Part shown: positions 42,626 through 51,529 of the stretch, in pieces | How positions within the stretch are numbered: the first letter of the stretch is position 1 | How the letters are laid out: every line of letters begins with the position of its first letter | Assembly: GCA_005772895.1 (NCBI GenBank) | Contig: SXIH01000068.1 | Span: 1 to 64,000, forward strand | Reading direction: 5' to 3' | DNA length: 64,000 nucleotides | From: Bacteroidota bacterium | GTDB taxonomy: Bacteria; Bacteroidota; Bacteroidia; 2-12-FULL-35-15 | Program-made: the position numbers and the translations under genes | The notes under the pieces: model-generated | What the model saw: the letters and a program-made list of their open reading frames with translations, nothing else | The model's database searches: none | What the model was told of the DNA's origin: nothing

Positions 42626-43145
42626 TATACTTGAATAAAGCTCTTGCATCAGCATCACTTAACTGAAATCCAAACTTTATTTCTTTGCCATAATAATCAA
42701 AAACCAACTTCTCTCCTGCTATTACCCAATAAGAATTATTTAAATTTTCGAAAAAAGAATTTTCTTTGCTCTCTATAACTTTAAAATCTTTTATAAAATC
42801 AAATTCATAAGTTTTTAATTTTCCTTTTCCTCTTATTGCTTTTCTATAAAACAGCTTCCTATCTCGAATTCTGATTTTTTCTACTCCAAAACTTCTCCAC
42901 ATCACTGCTTTGAATATTTTATATTCAAAATAAGCCCAAAAGCCCATCCAAACTAAAATTGCTACTTTGGTTTGCTCATCCTTTATCGTAAAATATTGAG
43001 TGAAGACAATAATTCCACAAATTGTCCATAAAGCAAACCAGACAAAAAGTAATTTCTTTTTTAGTTTATCTACTGTAGAAAGTATAACAATGCTCGTTTC
43101 GTTTTCAATACGCTTGATACTTATTCTATCGCCAATGTATTCCAT
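42609..43145 (-). CDS. Membrane protein of unknown function
   Basis: 178 residues with two adjacent membrane segments (residues about 31-50 and 62-80). The C-terminal domain resembles a PH-like/YcxB-type fold (KIRIRDRKLFYRKAIRGKGKLKTYEFDFIKDF). Convergent to panE with a 17-base overlap at the 3' ends. No partner gene is evident. Confidence 0.72.
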   Translation of the reverse strand: MEYIGDRISIKRIENETSIVILSTVDKLKKKLLFVWFALWTICGIIVFTQYFTIKDEQTKVAILVWMGFWAYFEYKIFKAVMWRSFGVEKIRIRDRKLFYRKAIRGKGKLKTYEFDFIKDFKVIESKENSFFENLNNSYWVIAGEKLVFDYYGKEIKFGFQLSDADARALFKYIKNKM

Positions 43146-43186
43146 ATTTATCTTCTCAATTAAAGGACAAAATTATCAATTAATTC

Positions 43187-43194
43187 TATATTTG
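43187..43194 (+). promoter_or_regulatory. -7 element (TATATTTG) for the K+ channel gene
   Basis: TAnnTTTG box, 37 bases before ATG 43232. The -33 partner is weak. It lies in the 86-base gap opposite the divergent membrane-protein gene. Confidence 0.42.
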
Positions 43195-43231
43195 CTTAAG
43201 TAAAAATTAATGAATTCTTAATAGATTACCG

Positions 43232-44167
43232 ATGGCAAGAAATGATGAAAACAAAGAATTAGGATTTGGAACTAAAACATCCAAACAAAAAACACGGCTT
43301 ATAAATAAAGATGGCTCCTTCAATGTGGAAAGAACAGAAATTTCGCAATGGAGCTCCATTAGTATCTATCATGCACTTGTATCCATGTCATGGAAAAAAT
43401 TCAATCTGATTGTTTTAGTATATTTTCTTGTTATCAACTTGTTTTTTGCTTCTATATATTATCTGACCGGTATGGAAGGATTGAAAGGAGTAGAAGCAAC
43501 ATCAGAGATTGATAAATTTTTAGAAGCATTTTACTTTAGCACTCAAACGTTTAGCACTGTTGGATTTGGAAGAATTTCTCCAGTGGGAAATCTAACAAGT
43601 TCTATAGCAGCTATTGAATCCTTGGTTGGATTACTGGGTTTTGCATTGGCTACCGGCTTACTTTATGGACGGTTTTCACGCCCGGTTGCGCGATTAATGT
43701 TCAGTAAAAATGCCATTATTGCTCCATTCAAAGAAGGCAAAGCATTTCAATTCAGGTTGGCTAATAAAATGAGAAACAGTCAGATCTCTGATATGAGCTG
43801 CAGAGTAACAGTTGCTAAATTAGAAAACGAAAACGGACATCTCATCAGAAGATTCAGAATACTGGAACTTGAAGTAAAAAATATTATTTTCTTCCCAATG
43901 ACCTGGACAATCAATCACCCGATTGATGAAAACAGTCCGCTTTGGGGAATGACAGAAAAAGAGATGCATGACGCGGATTTAGAATTTATGATTTCCTTGA
44001 GTGGGTTTGATGATACCTTTTCTCAAAATGTTGCTTCGCGCTATTCCTATACACATGAAGAACTTATTTATGGAGCTAAGTGGATAAGCGTGTTCAGCAC
44101 AAATGAGCAAGGCAAAACATCACAGGATTTGAATAAATTGAGTTTGTATGAGAAGTATCAATTTTAA
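43232..44167 (+). CDS. Inward-rectifier K+ channel (KirBac type)
   Basis: 311 residues. The slide-helix region WSSISIYHALVSMSW precedes TM1 (about 57-78), the pore helix FSTQTFSTV and the selectivity filter TVGFG at 109-113, then TM2 (about 123-145). A long cytoplasmic beta-sandwich follows, with CRVTVAKLENENG, TWTINHPIDENSPLWGMTEKEM and SRYSYTHEELIYGAKW typical of Kir cytoplasmic domains. The filter has Phe in place of the usual Tyr, also seen in some Kir channels. It overlaps the convergent GH9 gene by four bases. Confidence 0.93.
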   Translation: MARNDENKELGFGTKTSKQKTRLINKDGSFNVERTEISQWSSISIYHALVSMSWKKFNLIVLVYFLVINLFFASIYYLTGMEGLKGVEATSEIDKFLEAFYFSTQTFSTVGFGRISPVGNLTSSIAAIESLVGLLGFALATGLLYGRFSRPVARLMFSKNAIIAPFKEGKAFQFRLANKMRNSQISDMSCRVTVAKLENENGHLIRRFRILELEVKNIIFFPMTWTINHPIDENSPLWGMTEKEMHDADLEFMISLSGFDDTFSQNVASRYSYTHEELIYGAKWISVFSTNEQGKTSQDLNKLSLYEKYQF

Positions 44168-46359
44168 TCCTTCACTATTTTCTTTACTTCTACTCTATCT
44201 TTTGTAACAAAACGGATAAAATAAACACCTGTCGAAATAGCCGTAACATCCATTACTACAATACCATCGGAACTTATGTTCTGCTTTTTATTAATCACTT
44301 CTCTTCCATTTACATCATATACATGAATATTCACTGCCTCATTTTGATGTCCCAAAAACTTAACAGAAATGGAATTGTTTGCAGGTTGAGGATAAATAGT
44401 TTCAATTAATCCGATTGAATAGGAATTAGCAGGAAGATTTGTTGTTACAACACACGGATTGGTACAAAACTTTGACAGCATCCGCACGTAAGCCGCTTGG
44501 GTATAAATTCCAGCTTCAGAAATGGTCCACGAATTTATTGGCCAGCTTGTATTAAAATCTTTCCATGATTTTTGTATCGGTTGATTTTTAGGAGGATCAA
44601 TACTTTCGGCAACACACAAAGCATTGTTGGCAGCGCTGCCACAACCGCTCGGACAACAGCCATCCCAATCATAAGAAGGATTTACACCGCCCGGAATAAA
44701 TCCCGGTGCTGGTCCATATGTTGAAATACCTACCTCATCCCAAAGTGCACTGCCATTTTCAAACCAACTATGATAAAAAGAAGTAACAGAATTTTCTGCA
44801 CCAAATTTCCCCATGTTGCTTAAAAAAGTTTTCGAATTAGGATTCACTCCATGAAAATAATGTACGAAACCAGAAGCCGCATTAGTATAATTTGTTGCAT
44901 TTGCAGCATCAAAATTATATCTGTTCATTGCTAAAAACATATTTCCTTGGCGGGATTTTGTTTGATTGCTATTCCAGGTATAATTTCCATCATTCAAATA
45001 AGCACGGTAAGCATCGGTACTGCCTGTATAAGCTGGCAAATTATCAGCATTCCATGTACTCAAAGAATTAGTATATGCCGAATTAATAGCATTGCGGACA
45101 GAAACTGTTGCTCCCGGCAATGCCGCATAATACAAACACATATCTTGCTCAGGTCCCTCGAAAGGATAAGCAAATGTCCACATCAACAAATGAATATTAT
45201 TATAATTTGCATCCACAAAAGCTCTGTAAGTTGTGTTTCCGGTTAATGAATACAAATAAGTAGCTGCAGCAAATTTTCGGCACAATGTTCCATAGGTATC
45301 CAACTCTTGTTCACCTGCAGCTAGTACTCCTGCGTTATAAAATGTAACACTTGGATTTGCATTTGCCCATGTCCATGCATTTATTGCTGCCGTTTGCAAA
45401 GTTGTTCCATAAGTAGTCATTCCTATTGAATTGTATTGTTTTGCAGCCAATGCAAAAATTCCTGCGGCCGACAATGTTGCTGAAGTGTTTGCAGGACCGT
45501 ATCTTCTGAATGCCCCATCAACTGATGGCGGACTAGCTCCACCTCCACCAATTACACTTAATACAGAACCATCGGAGTTTTGCATTTTTAATAGCCAATC
45601 TAATTCATACTTTACTTCATCCAAAATATCTGGAACTCCGTTTCCTGATTCAGGAATATTATAATTGTCGGCCCAAACACTTGGTCTTTCTTCGTATGCC
45701 AATAACATATCACACAATGTTCCCCAGGTAAAATTCACATACTTGTTATAATCACCAGCATCATACCATCCACCTGATAAATTTTTTGATGTGCCTGGAG
45801 TTGGTGAAGAGTATAATCTACAATCCAAATCTTGTTGTGGCCCCAAATGACTCGCTCCGTCAACATATCCTGTATCCACAAAAGGATAAGATTTTGCAAA
45901 TCCACAACGCTGGTAGTAAAACATGCGCATTGCTATTTTAAGAACATCGTTATAAACACAATCATCTATCTCGAAACGATAAGAACCTACATTATTGGTT
46001 GGATCAAAAACATAATAGCTTCCTGTAGTTGTTACGCTTGAAAAATCAAACCAAAATACTTTATCACCCGATTGAGAATGCGTGGCACCACCGTTCCATG
46101 TAGTTATCGCTCCCGAAAACACAATAGCATCCGTTGTCCAATTCCGAACTTGATATGTTGTTCCAGGAGAAAAAGATAAAGCTGAATTATAACCAACTTG
46201 AGGATCACAAATTACGGCAATTTTTTGATCAGTTGATTTGTATCCAAACTGATCGATTTTAATAAACTGAGTAATGGTTCCCGGAATTGCATTCAAAAGG
46301 ATTGAACTTGCAAGAAAGGAAACTAGTAGTAGTATTTTTTTTGAGTAGTTTTTTATCAT
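44164..46359 (-). CDS. GH9 endoglucanase/cellulase with type IX secretion tail
   Basis: 731 residues. Signal peptide to about residue 25, an N-terminal immunoglobulin-like CelD_N domain (about 28-130) and a GH9 catalytic domain. The nucleophile/base region GGWYDAGDYNKYV has Asp200 and Asp203; the acid Glu lies in SWTISEAGIYTQAAYVRM near residue 630. The last 85 residues form a type A sorting domain (TIYPQPANN ... VYDVNGREV ... GVYFIRFV), so it is exported through the type IX system and surface-attached or released. A Cys-rich loop (GCCPSGCGSAANN) before the acid Glu is unusual. Cellulose or beta-glucan degradation is expected. Confidence 0.92.
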   Translation of the reverse strand: MIKNYSKKILLLVSFLASSILLNAIPGTITQFIKIDQFGYKSTDQKIAVICDPQVGYNSALSFSPGTTYQVRNWTTDAIVFSGAITTWNGGATHSQSGDKVFWFDFSSVTTTGSYYVFDPTNNVGSYRFEIDDCVYNDVLKIAMRMFYYQRCGFAKSYPFVDTGYVDGASHLGPQQDLDCRLYSSPTPGTSKNLSGGWYDAGDYNKYVNFTWGTLCDMLLAYEERPSVWADNYNIPESGNGVPDILDEVKYELDWLLKMQNSDGSVLSVIGGGGASPPSVDGAFRRYGPANTSATLSAAGIFALAAKQYNSIGMTTYGTTLQTAAINAWTWANANPSVTFYNAGVLAAGEQELDTYGTLCRKFAAATYLYSLTGNTTYRAFVDANYNNIHLLMWTFAYPFEGPEQDMCLYYAALPGATVSVRNAINSAYTNSLSTWNADNLPAYTGSTDAYRAYLNDGNYTWNSNQTKSRQGNMFLAMNRYNFDAANATNYTNAASGFVHYFHGVNPNSKTFLSNMGKFGAENSVTSFYHSWFENGSALWDEVGISTYGPAPGFIPGGVNPSYDWDGCCPSGCGSAANNALCVAESIDPPKNQPIQKSWKDFNTSWPINSWTISEAGIYTQAAYVRMLSKFCTNPCVVTTNLPANSYSIGLIETIYPQPANNSISVKFLGHQNEAVNIHVYDVNGREVINKKQNISSDGIVVMDVTAISTGVYFIRFVTKDRVEVKKIVKD

Positions 46360-46404
46360 GTTTTTTCAGATATAATCAAAATTAGGCCAAATAAGCTTCA
46401 ATCA

Positions 46405-46445
46405 CAAAAAAAAGAAATCAAGAACTTCTTTTAAAATTCTTGATT
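46405..46445 (-). terminator. Intrinsic terminator on the minus strand
   Basis: AATCAAGAA (46416-46424) pairs with TTCTTGATT (46437-46445). Read on the minus strand it is followed by a T-rich tract (complement of 46405-46415). It ends transcripts coming from the 21-codon ORF or from 46680. Confidence 0.65.
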
Positions 46446-46470
46446 CCTGTATTAACTAATAGAAAACTTT

Positions 46471-46536
46471 TTATTCTTCTACGGCTATGACGACCTTAGA
46501 AAAGATGACAATTGAAATTTTGTTTTTTGTTTGCAT
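46471..46536 (-). CDS. Possible 21-residue small protein
   Basis: ATG at 46534-46536, stop TAA at 46471-46473, sequence MQTKNKISIVIFSKVVIAVE followed by E. It sits in the 320-base gap between the GH9 and L,D-transpeptidase genes, with a (CT)n tract before the start and a terminator after the stop, so a short transcript is plausible. Coding status is unproven; an sRNA is equally possible. The rest of the gap shows nothing recognisable. Confidence 0.3.
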   Translation of the reverse strand: MQTKNKISIVIFSKVVIAVEE

Positions 46537-46679
46537 GAGAGAGAGAGATTTTTTGATTTAATCAAATATATACCCGAAGCTGAGGCGAATGCAAACACAA
46601 AAACTCCATTTCTTTGAAGTCGGAAGGATTTTATTGACAGGAAAGCCTTGTTTATTATAGAAATTGAGGATAAATAATA

Positions 46680-47417
46680 TTATTTTTCAGGAAACAGATA
46701 TTTCCCCTTTTTATCTACAGTTATTTTAGGTAATTGCTTCTTTTGTTCGAAATAATCGTATCCGGTTTGCAAATTTTTCCAAAAATCAAGATGCTTGGGA
46801 TTAGTTTCGGTTAAAAAAGCCATCCCCTTCACATCCATTTTGGTTGGAAAAACATGAACGGGAATGGTTTGCTGACCATTGTTTCGTGCTTCTACACATA
46901 AAATGTATACTTCTTTGATGTAAGTATCAGTTAATGGCATACAACCTATAGTAACGCAACTGCCATGAATCATAATATCTCCGCCTAAATTTCCTGTTCC
47001 TACAATTTTATCACTTGCATTGGGGTAATTTAAACCCAAGGATAAATGATAACTACTATATGGATTAAACACTGCAATAGAATAAAATCCTTCAGGAACC
47101 TGCCCATCACCTTGTTTACGCTTTGGTCCCAACTCTCCAGATGAAGCACAAATAGCATAAGTCTTAAAAAGTTTAAATTCTTTCTCACCTGCTGATCTTA
47201 ACCACACCTCCACTACTTTATCTTCTTTAAAAACACGCATAAATAACTCGAAATTCTCTTTTATGCCCTTTTTCTTTAAATCAGATTTTAAAGTCTCCCA
47301 TTTTTCGCTGTACGCAGATTTTACTCTGGCTGCCTTCTGTTGTGTTGCTTTAAATGTCTGCGCTGAAACCATTACTGAGAACATTAAAGCAATTACAAAA
47401 GAGATGAATCTATACAT
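46680..47417 (-). CDS. L,D-transpeptidase (YkuD/ErfK family), YafK-like
   Basis: 245 residues with signal peptide MYRFISFVIALMFSVMVSAQ. The catalytic motif HGSCVTIGCMPL has His151 and the nucleophile Cys159, and the preceding GTGNLGGDIMIHG fits the family. It probably cross-links or trims peptidoglycan peptides in the periplasm, like YafK/DpaA-type proteins. The following C-terminal part (VHVFPTKMD) is usual for this subgroup. It reads away from the divergent ftsB-like gene. Confidence 0.9.
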   Translation of the reverse strand: MYRFISFVIALMFSVMVSAQTFKATQQKAARVKSAYSEKWETLKSDLKKKGIKENFELFMRVFKEDKVVEVWLRSAGEKEFKLFKTYAICASSGELGPKRKQGDGQVPEGFYSIAVFNPYSSYHLSLGLNYPNASDKIVGTGNLGGDIMIHGSCVTIGCMPLTDTYIKEVYILCVEARNNGQQTIPVHVFPTKMDVKGMAFLTETNPKHLDFWKNLQTGYDYFEQKKQLPKITVDKKGKYLFPEK

Positions 47418-47478
47418 ATTGTTAATTTTTTAGTTGATAACGTATTTTAGCTGAACAATATTTCGGCCAAAAACACAT

Positions 47479-47486
47479 TATTTTTG
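47479..47486 (+). promoter_or_regulatory. -7 element (TATTTTTG) for the ftsB-like gene
   Basis: TAnnTTTG box 19 bases before ATG 47506, in the 88-base divergent gap with the L,D-transpeptidase gene. The -33 partner is weak (TTTCGG at 47461). Confidence 0.45.
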
Positions 47487-47505
47487 TCTAAATTACTGAT
47501 AGAAA

Positions 47506-47805
47506 ATGAAGAAAGTAGTATCTGTATTAAAAAATAAATACTTAATTACTGTTATAGCACTTACTGTGTGGGTTATTTTTTTTGATAAAAATGATTTAAG
47601 AACACAACTGGAATTGAGAACTGAGGTTCAAAAACTAGAAGAAGAAAGAAACTATTTCGCTAAAGAAATCAGCAGTATTACCTCCGATATTAAAGAATTA
47701 TATACCAACCCTAAAACATTAGAGAAATTTGCACGTGAAAAATACTTAATGAAGCGTGATAATGAAGATATTTTTGTAATTGTAGAAGAAAAACAAAACC
47801 CTTAA
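47506..47805 (+). CDS. Septum formation initiator (FtsB/DivIC family)
   Basis: 99 residues. One membrane segment (about 12-26), then a coiled coil with heptad leucines and glutamates (ELRTEVQKLEEERNYFAKEISSITSDIKEL), and the conserved end TLEKFAREKYLMKRDNEDIFVI. Bridges FtsL/FtsQ partners in division. It overlaps the convergent response regulator by four bases. Confidence 0.9.
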   Translation: MKKVVSVLKNKYLITVIALTVWVIFFDKNDLRTQLELRTEVQKLEEERNYFAKEISSITSDIKELYTNPKTLEKFAREKYLMKRDNEDIFVIVEEKQNP

Positions 47806-48218
47806 TTCATATTTGTTAAATCGTCAACAGTAAGTGGTTTTGAAAGAAAACTGATTACATTTTTGAAAGAGCCAGACTTTAATTCATCGTTGGGATTTAA
47901 AGAAGAAGTAAGCATGACAATTTTTACTTCAGAAGTTATTTTTTCGGATAGCTTATCAAACTCCTCTAAAAAATAGAACCCATCGGCTACAGGCATATTT
48001 ATGTCTAAAAAAATATGCGATGGGAGTATGGCACATGATGAATCTTTTAATTCATTCATATTTTTCAAAAATTCTAAAGCACTATTAGCATTTGTATGAA
48101 CAAATACATTATCAGTAAACTTAGAATTTATAATCACTTTTTTATTAATGAAATTATCTACGTTGTCATCATCAACAAGCATAACCACTTTTTTTAAAGA
48201 ATCAACTTTGATTGTCAT
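47802..48218 (-). CDS. Single-domain response regulator
   Basis: 138 residues, receiver domain only. Asp16-Asp17-Asp18 form the acidic pocket, Asp72 (LDINMP) is the phospho-acceptor, Thr104 (MLTSS) and Lys127 (LSKPL) complete the switch. No output domain, so it likely works by protein contact. No cognate kinase is nearby. A 30-residue membrane peptide gene lies between it and the type IX cargo gene. Confidence 0.92.
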   Translation of the reverse strand: MTIKVDSLKKVVMLVDDDNVDNFINKKVIINSKFTDNVFVHTNANSALEFLKNMNELKDSSCAILPSHIFLDINMPVADGFYFLEEFDKLSEKITSEVKIVMLTSSLNPNDELKSGSFKNVISFLSKPLTVDDLTNMN

Positions 48219-48265
48219 TTAACCGTTTATTAGAGAGAGATAAACATACTTATTTAATTATTTTT

Positions 48266-48358
48266 TTACAAATAAATTTTATAAATTGACAAAACAAAAA
48301 TTGTTAGGGCGCCAATCACAATAGTTCCAAATAATACATAACTTAATTTTAGTCTCAT
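48266..48358 (-). CDS. Possible 30-residue single-span membrane peptide
   Basis: Start ATG at 48356-48358, stop TAA at 48266-48268. The peptide begins MRLKLSYVLFGTIVIGALTI and ends VLSIYKIYL: two basic residues, then an unbroken 20-residue hydrophobic span, then a short polar end. It follows the type IX cargo stop by 17 bases and precedes the response-regulator start by 47, all in one direction, so co-transcription is likely. No family is recognised; coding is inferred from composition and spacing. Confidence 0.5.
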   Translation of the reverse strand: MRLKLSYVLFGTIVIGALTIFVLSIYKIYL

Positions 48359-48375
48359 AGAGTAGTTTTTAAAAT

Positions 48376-49023
48376 TTAATTTACTATCAATCGTTTGCTA
48401 TAAATATTTTGTTGCGAAGTTGCAGTAATTAAATAAACTCCACGAGTTAACTTACTTGAAGGATCTACTGCATAAACATTTTCACCATTTGTAGATGTAA
48501 TAAGCACTTTGGAATAACTTTCCTTACCAGTAACGTCATATACGACAACCAATACTTCTTGGTTTGCTTGAGCATTTAATAACAGGTTAATATTGTCACC
48601 TGAAGATGGATTTGGATAAACATCAATAGAAAAAGCTAAAGCATTTGACGTTTCTACAAGAACAAAACCTGAATAAATGAAATCTCCGCTAAAATCAGTT
48701 AGTTTTAAACGATAATATGATTTACCTGTATACGGACTATTATCTATTGCTTCGTATTCAACCAATGAACTTGAGTTAGCCGATCCATTCATTACTATTA
48801 CCGTTTCATAGGTCAAAAAATCTTTAGTTTTTTCTACTGTAAAATAGCTGACAGCATTTTCACTTGAAGTAGACCAGGAAAGTTTAACATTCTCTGCATA
48901 TGGTTTAGCAGTAAATGCCACCAATTCAACTGAATAAAAAAGAGCATTCGATTGATTCGCCTTTAGAGAAAAAAGGGGGAAACACAAAAACAAAATAAGA
49001 AAAAGGAGTAGCTTTTTATTCAT
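48376..49023 (-). CDS. Secreted protein with type IX sorting domain
   Basis: 215 residues. Signal peptide MNKKLLLFLILFLCFPLFSL, a fibronectin-like beta domain (about 30-125: VELVAFTAKPYAENVKLSWSTSSE ... SYYRLKLTDFSGDFIYSG) and a type A C-terminal sorting domain (VYPNPSSGDNINLLL ... GVYLITATSQQNIYSKRLIV). It should be carried across the outer membrane by the type IX system and anchored. There is no enzymatic domain; it may be a structural or adhesive surface protein. Confidence 0.88.
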   Translation of the reverse strand: MNKKLLLFLILFLCFPLFSLKANQSNALFYSVELVAFTAKPYAENVKLSWSTSSENAVSYFTVEKTKDFLTYETVIVMNGSANSSSLVEYEAIDNSPYTGKSYYRLKLTDFSGDFIYSGFVLVETSNALAFSIDVYPNPSSGDNINLLLNAQANQEVLVVVYDVTGKESYSKVLITSTNGENVYAVDPSSKLTRGVYLITATSQQNIYSKRLIVN

Positions 49024-49147
49024 TTAGTTCAATATAATCTGAATTCTTCAGAATTATGACGAAGCAATTTAAACAAAGGTTGCTTATTAAAAAAATAAAA
49101 AGCGTTGAAAGACTTGTATTTGTTGGGTTTTAAACAATTTAATCGAC

Positions 49148-50713
49148 TTATCCGGTGTATTCACCGAACACTTTTCGCATTACATCGGCAATTTCACCTA
49201 AAGTAGCATAGTTTTCAGCAGCTTCAAGGATAGTAGGCATTAAATTAACGTCCGACTTGGCATTTGCATCTAATTTTGCCAGGATTGCTTTCACTTTCTC
49301 ATTGTCTCTTTCCGACTTCACTTTGTTGATTTTATCAATCTGTAATTGACGAATAGAGTCATCCACCGTAAAAATGTCTGACAAAGGCTTTTCTTCAACA
49401 GTGAACTTATTCACTCCAACAATAATCTTTTCTCCTGTTTGTATGTCGTTTTGGTATTTGTATGAAGATGCTGCAATTTCATTTTGCAGATAGCCTTGTT
49501 CTATAGCTGCTACAGAACCACCCATAGCATCTATCTTATTGATATAATCCCAAGCAGCAGCTTCTACTTCGTTGGTAAGAGCTTCAACAAAGTAAGAACC
49601 GGCTAAGGGATCAACAGTTTCTGCAATACCGCTTTCAAAAGCTACAATCTGCTGAGTTCTCAATGCTATTCTTGCTGCTTCTTCGGTTGGTAAAGCTATG
49701 GCTTCGTCAAAACCATTGGTGTGCAGACTTTGAGTTCCACCTAATACTGCCGACATAGCCTGAATTGTAACTCTTGGAATATTATTTTGCGGCTGTTGAG
49801 CTGTAAGTGTAGAACCTCCTGTTTGAGTATGAAAACGCAGCATTTGTGCTCTCGGGTCGGTTGCCCCTAAATCTTTGGTGATTTTAGCCCACATTCTTCT
49901 GGCAGCTCTGAACTTTGCCACCTCTTCAAACATGTTATTATGAGCATTGAAAAAGAAAGATAATCGTTTAGCAAAAACATTGATATCCAACCCTTTATCT
50001 ATTGCTGCTTTAAGATATGCTTTACCATTTGCCAACGTAAAAGCTAACTCCTGAACTGCCGTTGAACCTGCTTCACGAATATGGTACCCTGAAATAGAAA
50101 TTGTATTCCATTTTGGAACCTCTTTGCTGCAATATTCAAAAATATCGGTAATGATACGCATACTTGGTTTCGGAGGATAGATATAAGTTCCTCTTGCTGC
50201 GTATTCTTTTAAAATGTCGTTTTGGATAGTTCCTGATATCTTTTTTAAATCGGCACCTTGTTTCTTTGCCAAAGCAATGTACATCGACAAAAGAATAGAA
50301 GCTGTAGAATTGATGGTCATGGAAGTAGTAATGTTCTCCAACTTAATTCCATCAAACAATATTTCAATGTCTCTCAACGAATCAATTGCAACTCCTGCCT
50401 TTCCTACTTCACCGTCTGCAAAATCGTGACTGCTATCATAACCTATCTGTGTAGGCAAATCAAACGCAACAGACAATCCTGTTGTTCCATTATTTAAAAG
50501 GTAATGATAACGTTTGTTGGATTCCTCTGCAGTTGAAAATCCTGCATATTGACGCATAGTCCACAACTTACTACGATACATGGTAGATTGAACACCTCTT
50601 GTAAAAGGAAACTCACCCGGTTGTTCGTCCTTCACATCAAGCTTTGAATATACCCGCTTGATTTCAATATTTGAATCCGTTAAAAACTTGTCTTTGCGTT
50701 CTTTTTCTTCCAT
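49148..50713 (-). CDS. Methylmalonyl-CoA mutase family, large (catalytic) subunit
   Basis: 521 residues. [24 protein letters not shown] is the family's substrate-binding region; [48 protein letters not shown] and RSSLQTSG-like [13 protein letters not shown] also match. It is an adenosylcobalamin-dependent carbon-skeleton mutase. The B12-binding DxHxxG domain is absent, so a separate small subunit must exist outside the window. Methylmalonyl versus isobutyryl specificity cannot be settled here. It precedes the DUF7935-like gene in reverse order across a word-repeat gap. Confidence 0.9.
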   Translation of the reverse strand: MEEKERKDKFLTDSNIEIKRVYSKLDVKDEQPGEFPFTRGVQSTMYRSKLWTMRQYAGFSTAEESNKRYHYLLNNGTTGLSVAFDLPTQIGYDSSHDFADGEVGKAGVAIDSLRDIEILFDGIKLENITTSMTINSTASILLSMYIALAKKQGADLKKISGTIQNDILKEYAARGTYIYPPKPSMRIITDIFEYCSKEVPKWNTISISGYHIREAGSTAVQELAFTLANGKAYLKAAIDKGLDINVFAKRLSFFFNAHNNMFEEVAKFRAARRMWAKITKDLGATDPRAQMLRFHTQTGGSTLTAQQPQNNIPRVTIQAMSAVLGGTQSLHTNGFDEAIALPTEEAARIALRTQQIVAFESGIAETVDPLAGSYFVEALTNEVEAAAWDYINKIDAMGGSVAAIEQGYLQNEIAASSYKYQNDIQTGEKIIVGVNKFTVEEKPLSDIFTVDDSIRQLQIDKINKVKSERDNEKVKAILAKLDANAKSDVNLMPTILEAAENYATLGEIADVMRKVFGEYTG

Positions 50714-50721
50714 AAATAAAG

Positions 50722-50798
50722 GTTATTAGTTAATTGGTAAATGGTTAATTGGCTTAGCCTTATTTTCCCTAATTAACCCATTCAACTTATTTAACTTA
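50722..50798. repeat. Word-repeat tract starting at a minus-strand stop codon
   Basis: Read on the minus strand it starts with the TAA stop of the DUF7935-like gene in TAAGTTAAATAAGTTGAATG and continues to GGTTAATTAGGG. GGTTAATT (50743-50750) pairs with AATTAACC (50771-50778). No ORF is seen. Confidence 0.65.
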
Positions 50799-51314
50799 AA
50801 ACTCTTTCCCAATTTCCTTTTTAATAAAATCAATTGCTGCTTTTGTAGGCAACTCGGTTAATTGTGATGATACTCCAACTATTGCCTGAGCCAACTCCAT
50901 TGCTGATGATTCTGTTGTTACCCTTGTAGCTGCTACATTAATCAATTTAATTGTTTCTTCTTTTGCTTTCACTACAGCATCCCATGATTTAGTGCTCATG
51001 TATATTTGCTGAGAAAGATTGTGCTCAAATTCTGTTCTCACTGTCTTTAAAAGCTCTGTCTGAAATGCCTGTGCTCCTCCTATTTTATTCAAACGCATAA
51101 CCATACTGGAAGGATTGATTCGCTCTAAAAACAAAATTACCCGCTCATAGGCTTGCAAACGGATTGGTGTAATCACCGTTTGATTCGCTAGCTTTAAATC
51201 TACAATACGCTTTCTGCTTTCATGATCTAAAAAGTTTTTTACCAGGTAATAAGCCGTTAAAAATACAATTGCAGATGGCAAAACAATTTTAACAATTTCA
51301 AATAATGGATCCAT
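50796..51314 (-). CDS. Membrane-anchored protein, DUF7935-like
   Basis: 172 residues. One N-terminal membrane segment (about 7-26, IVKIVLPSAIVFLTAYYLVKNFL) then a long helical domain, with FLERINPSSMVMRL and FEHNLSQQIYMSTKSWDAVVKAKEETIKLIN. I recall such proteins as DUF7935 in Bacteroidota, next to mutase genes. Function unknown. It is upstream of the mutase on the minus strand, across the 82-base word-repeat tract. The 215 bases upstream, before the DinB gene, show nothing recognisable. Confidence 0.75.
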   Translation of the reverse strand: MDPLFEIVKIVLPSAIVFLTAYYLVKNFLDHESRKRIVDLKLANQTVITPIRLQAYERVILFLERINPSSMVMRLNKIGGAQAFQTELLKTVRTEFEHNLSQQIYMSTKSWDAVVKAKEETIKLINVAATRVTTESSAMELAQAIVGVSSQLTELPTKAAIDFIKKEIGKEF

Positions 51315-51529
51315 AGAGTTTAGTATTTAGATGTTCAAATTATAATGAAGAACTTTGCATTTAGATACAGCCTATCTGTCCTCTTGCTTCTTGAATCTTA
51401 TATCTTGAATCTAATTGAAAGGCTAAATATCGTATTTTTTTGCTAAATAATTAAATCGGTAAGGATATTCATTAACGAATCTATACTATCATTATTTTAA
51501 CTAAACTTGTAGAACAAAAACGGAAATAC

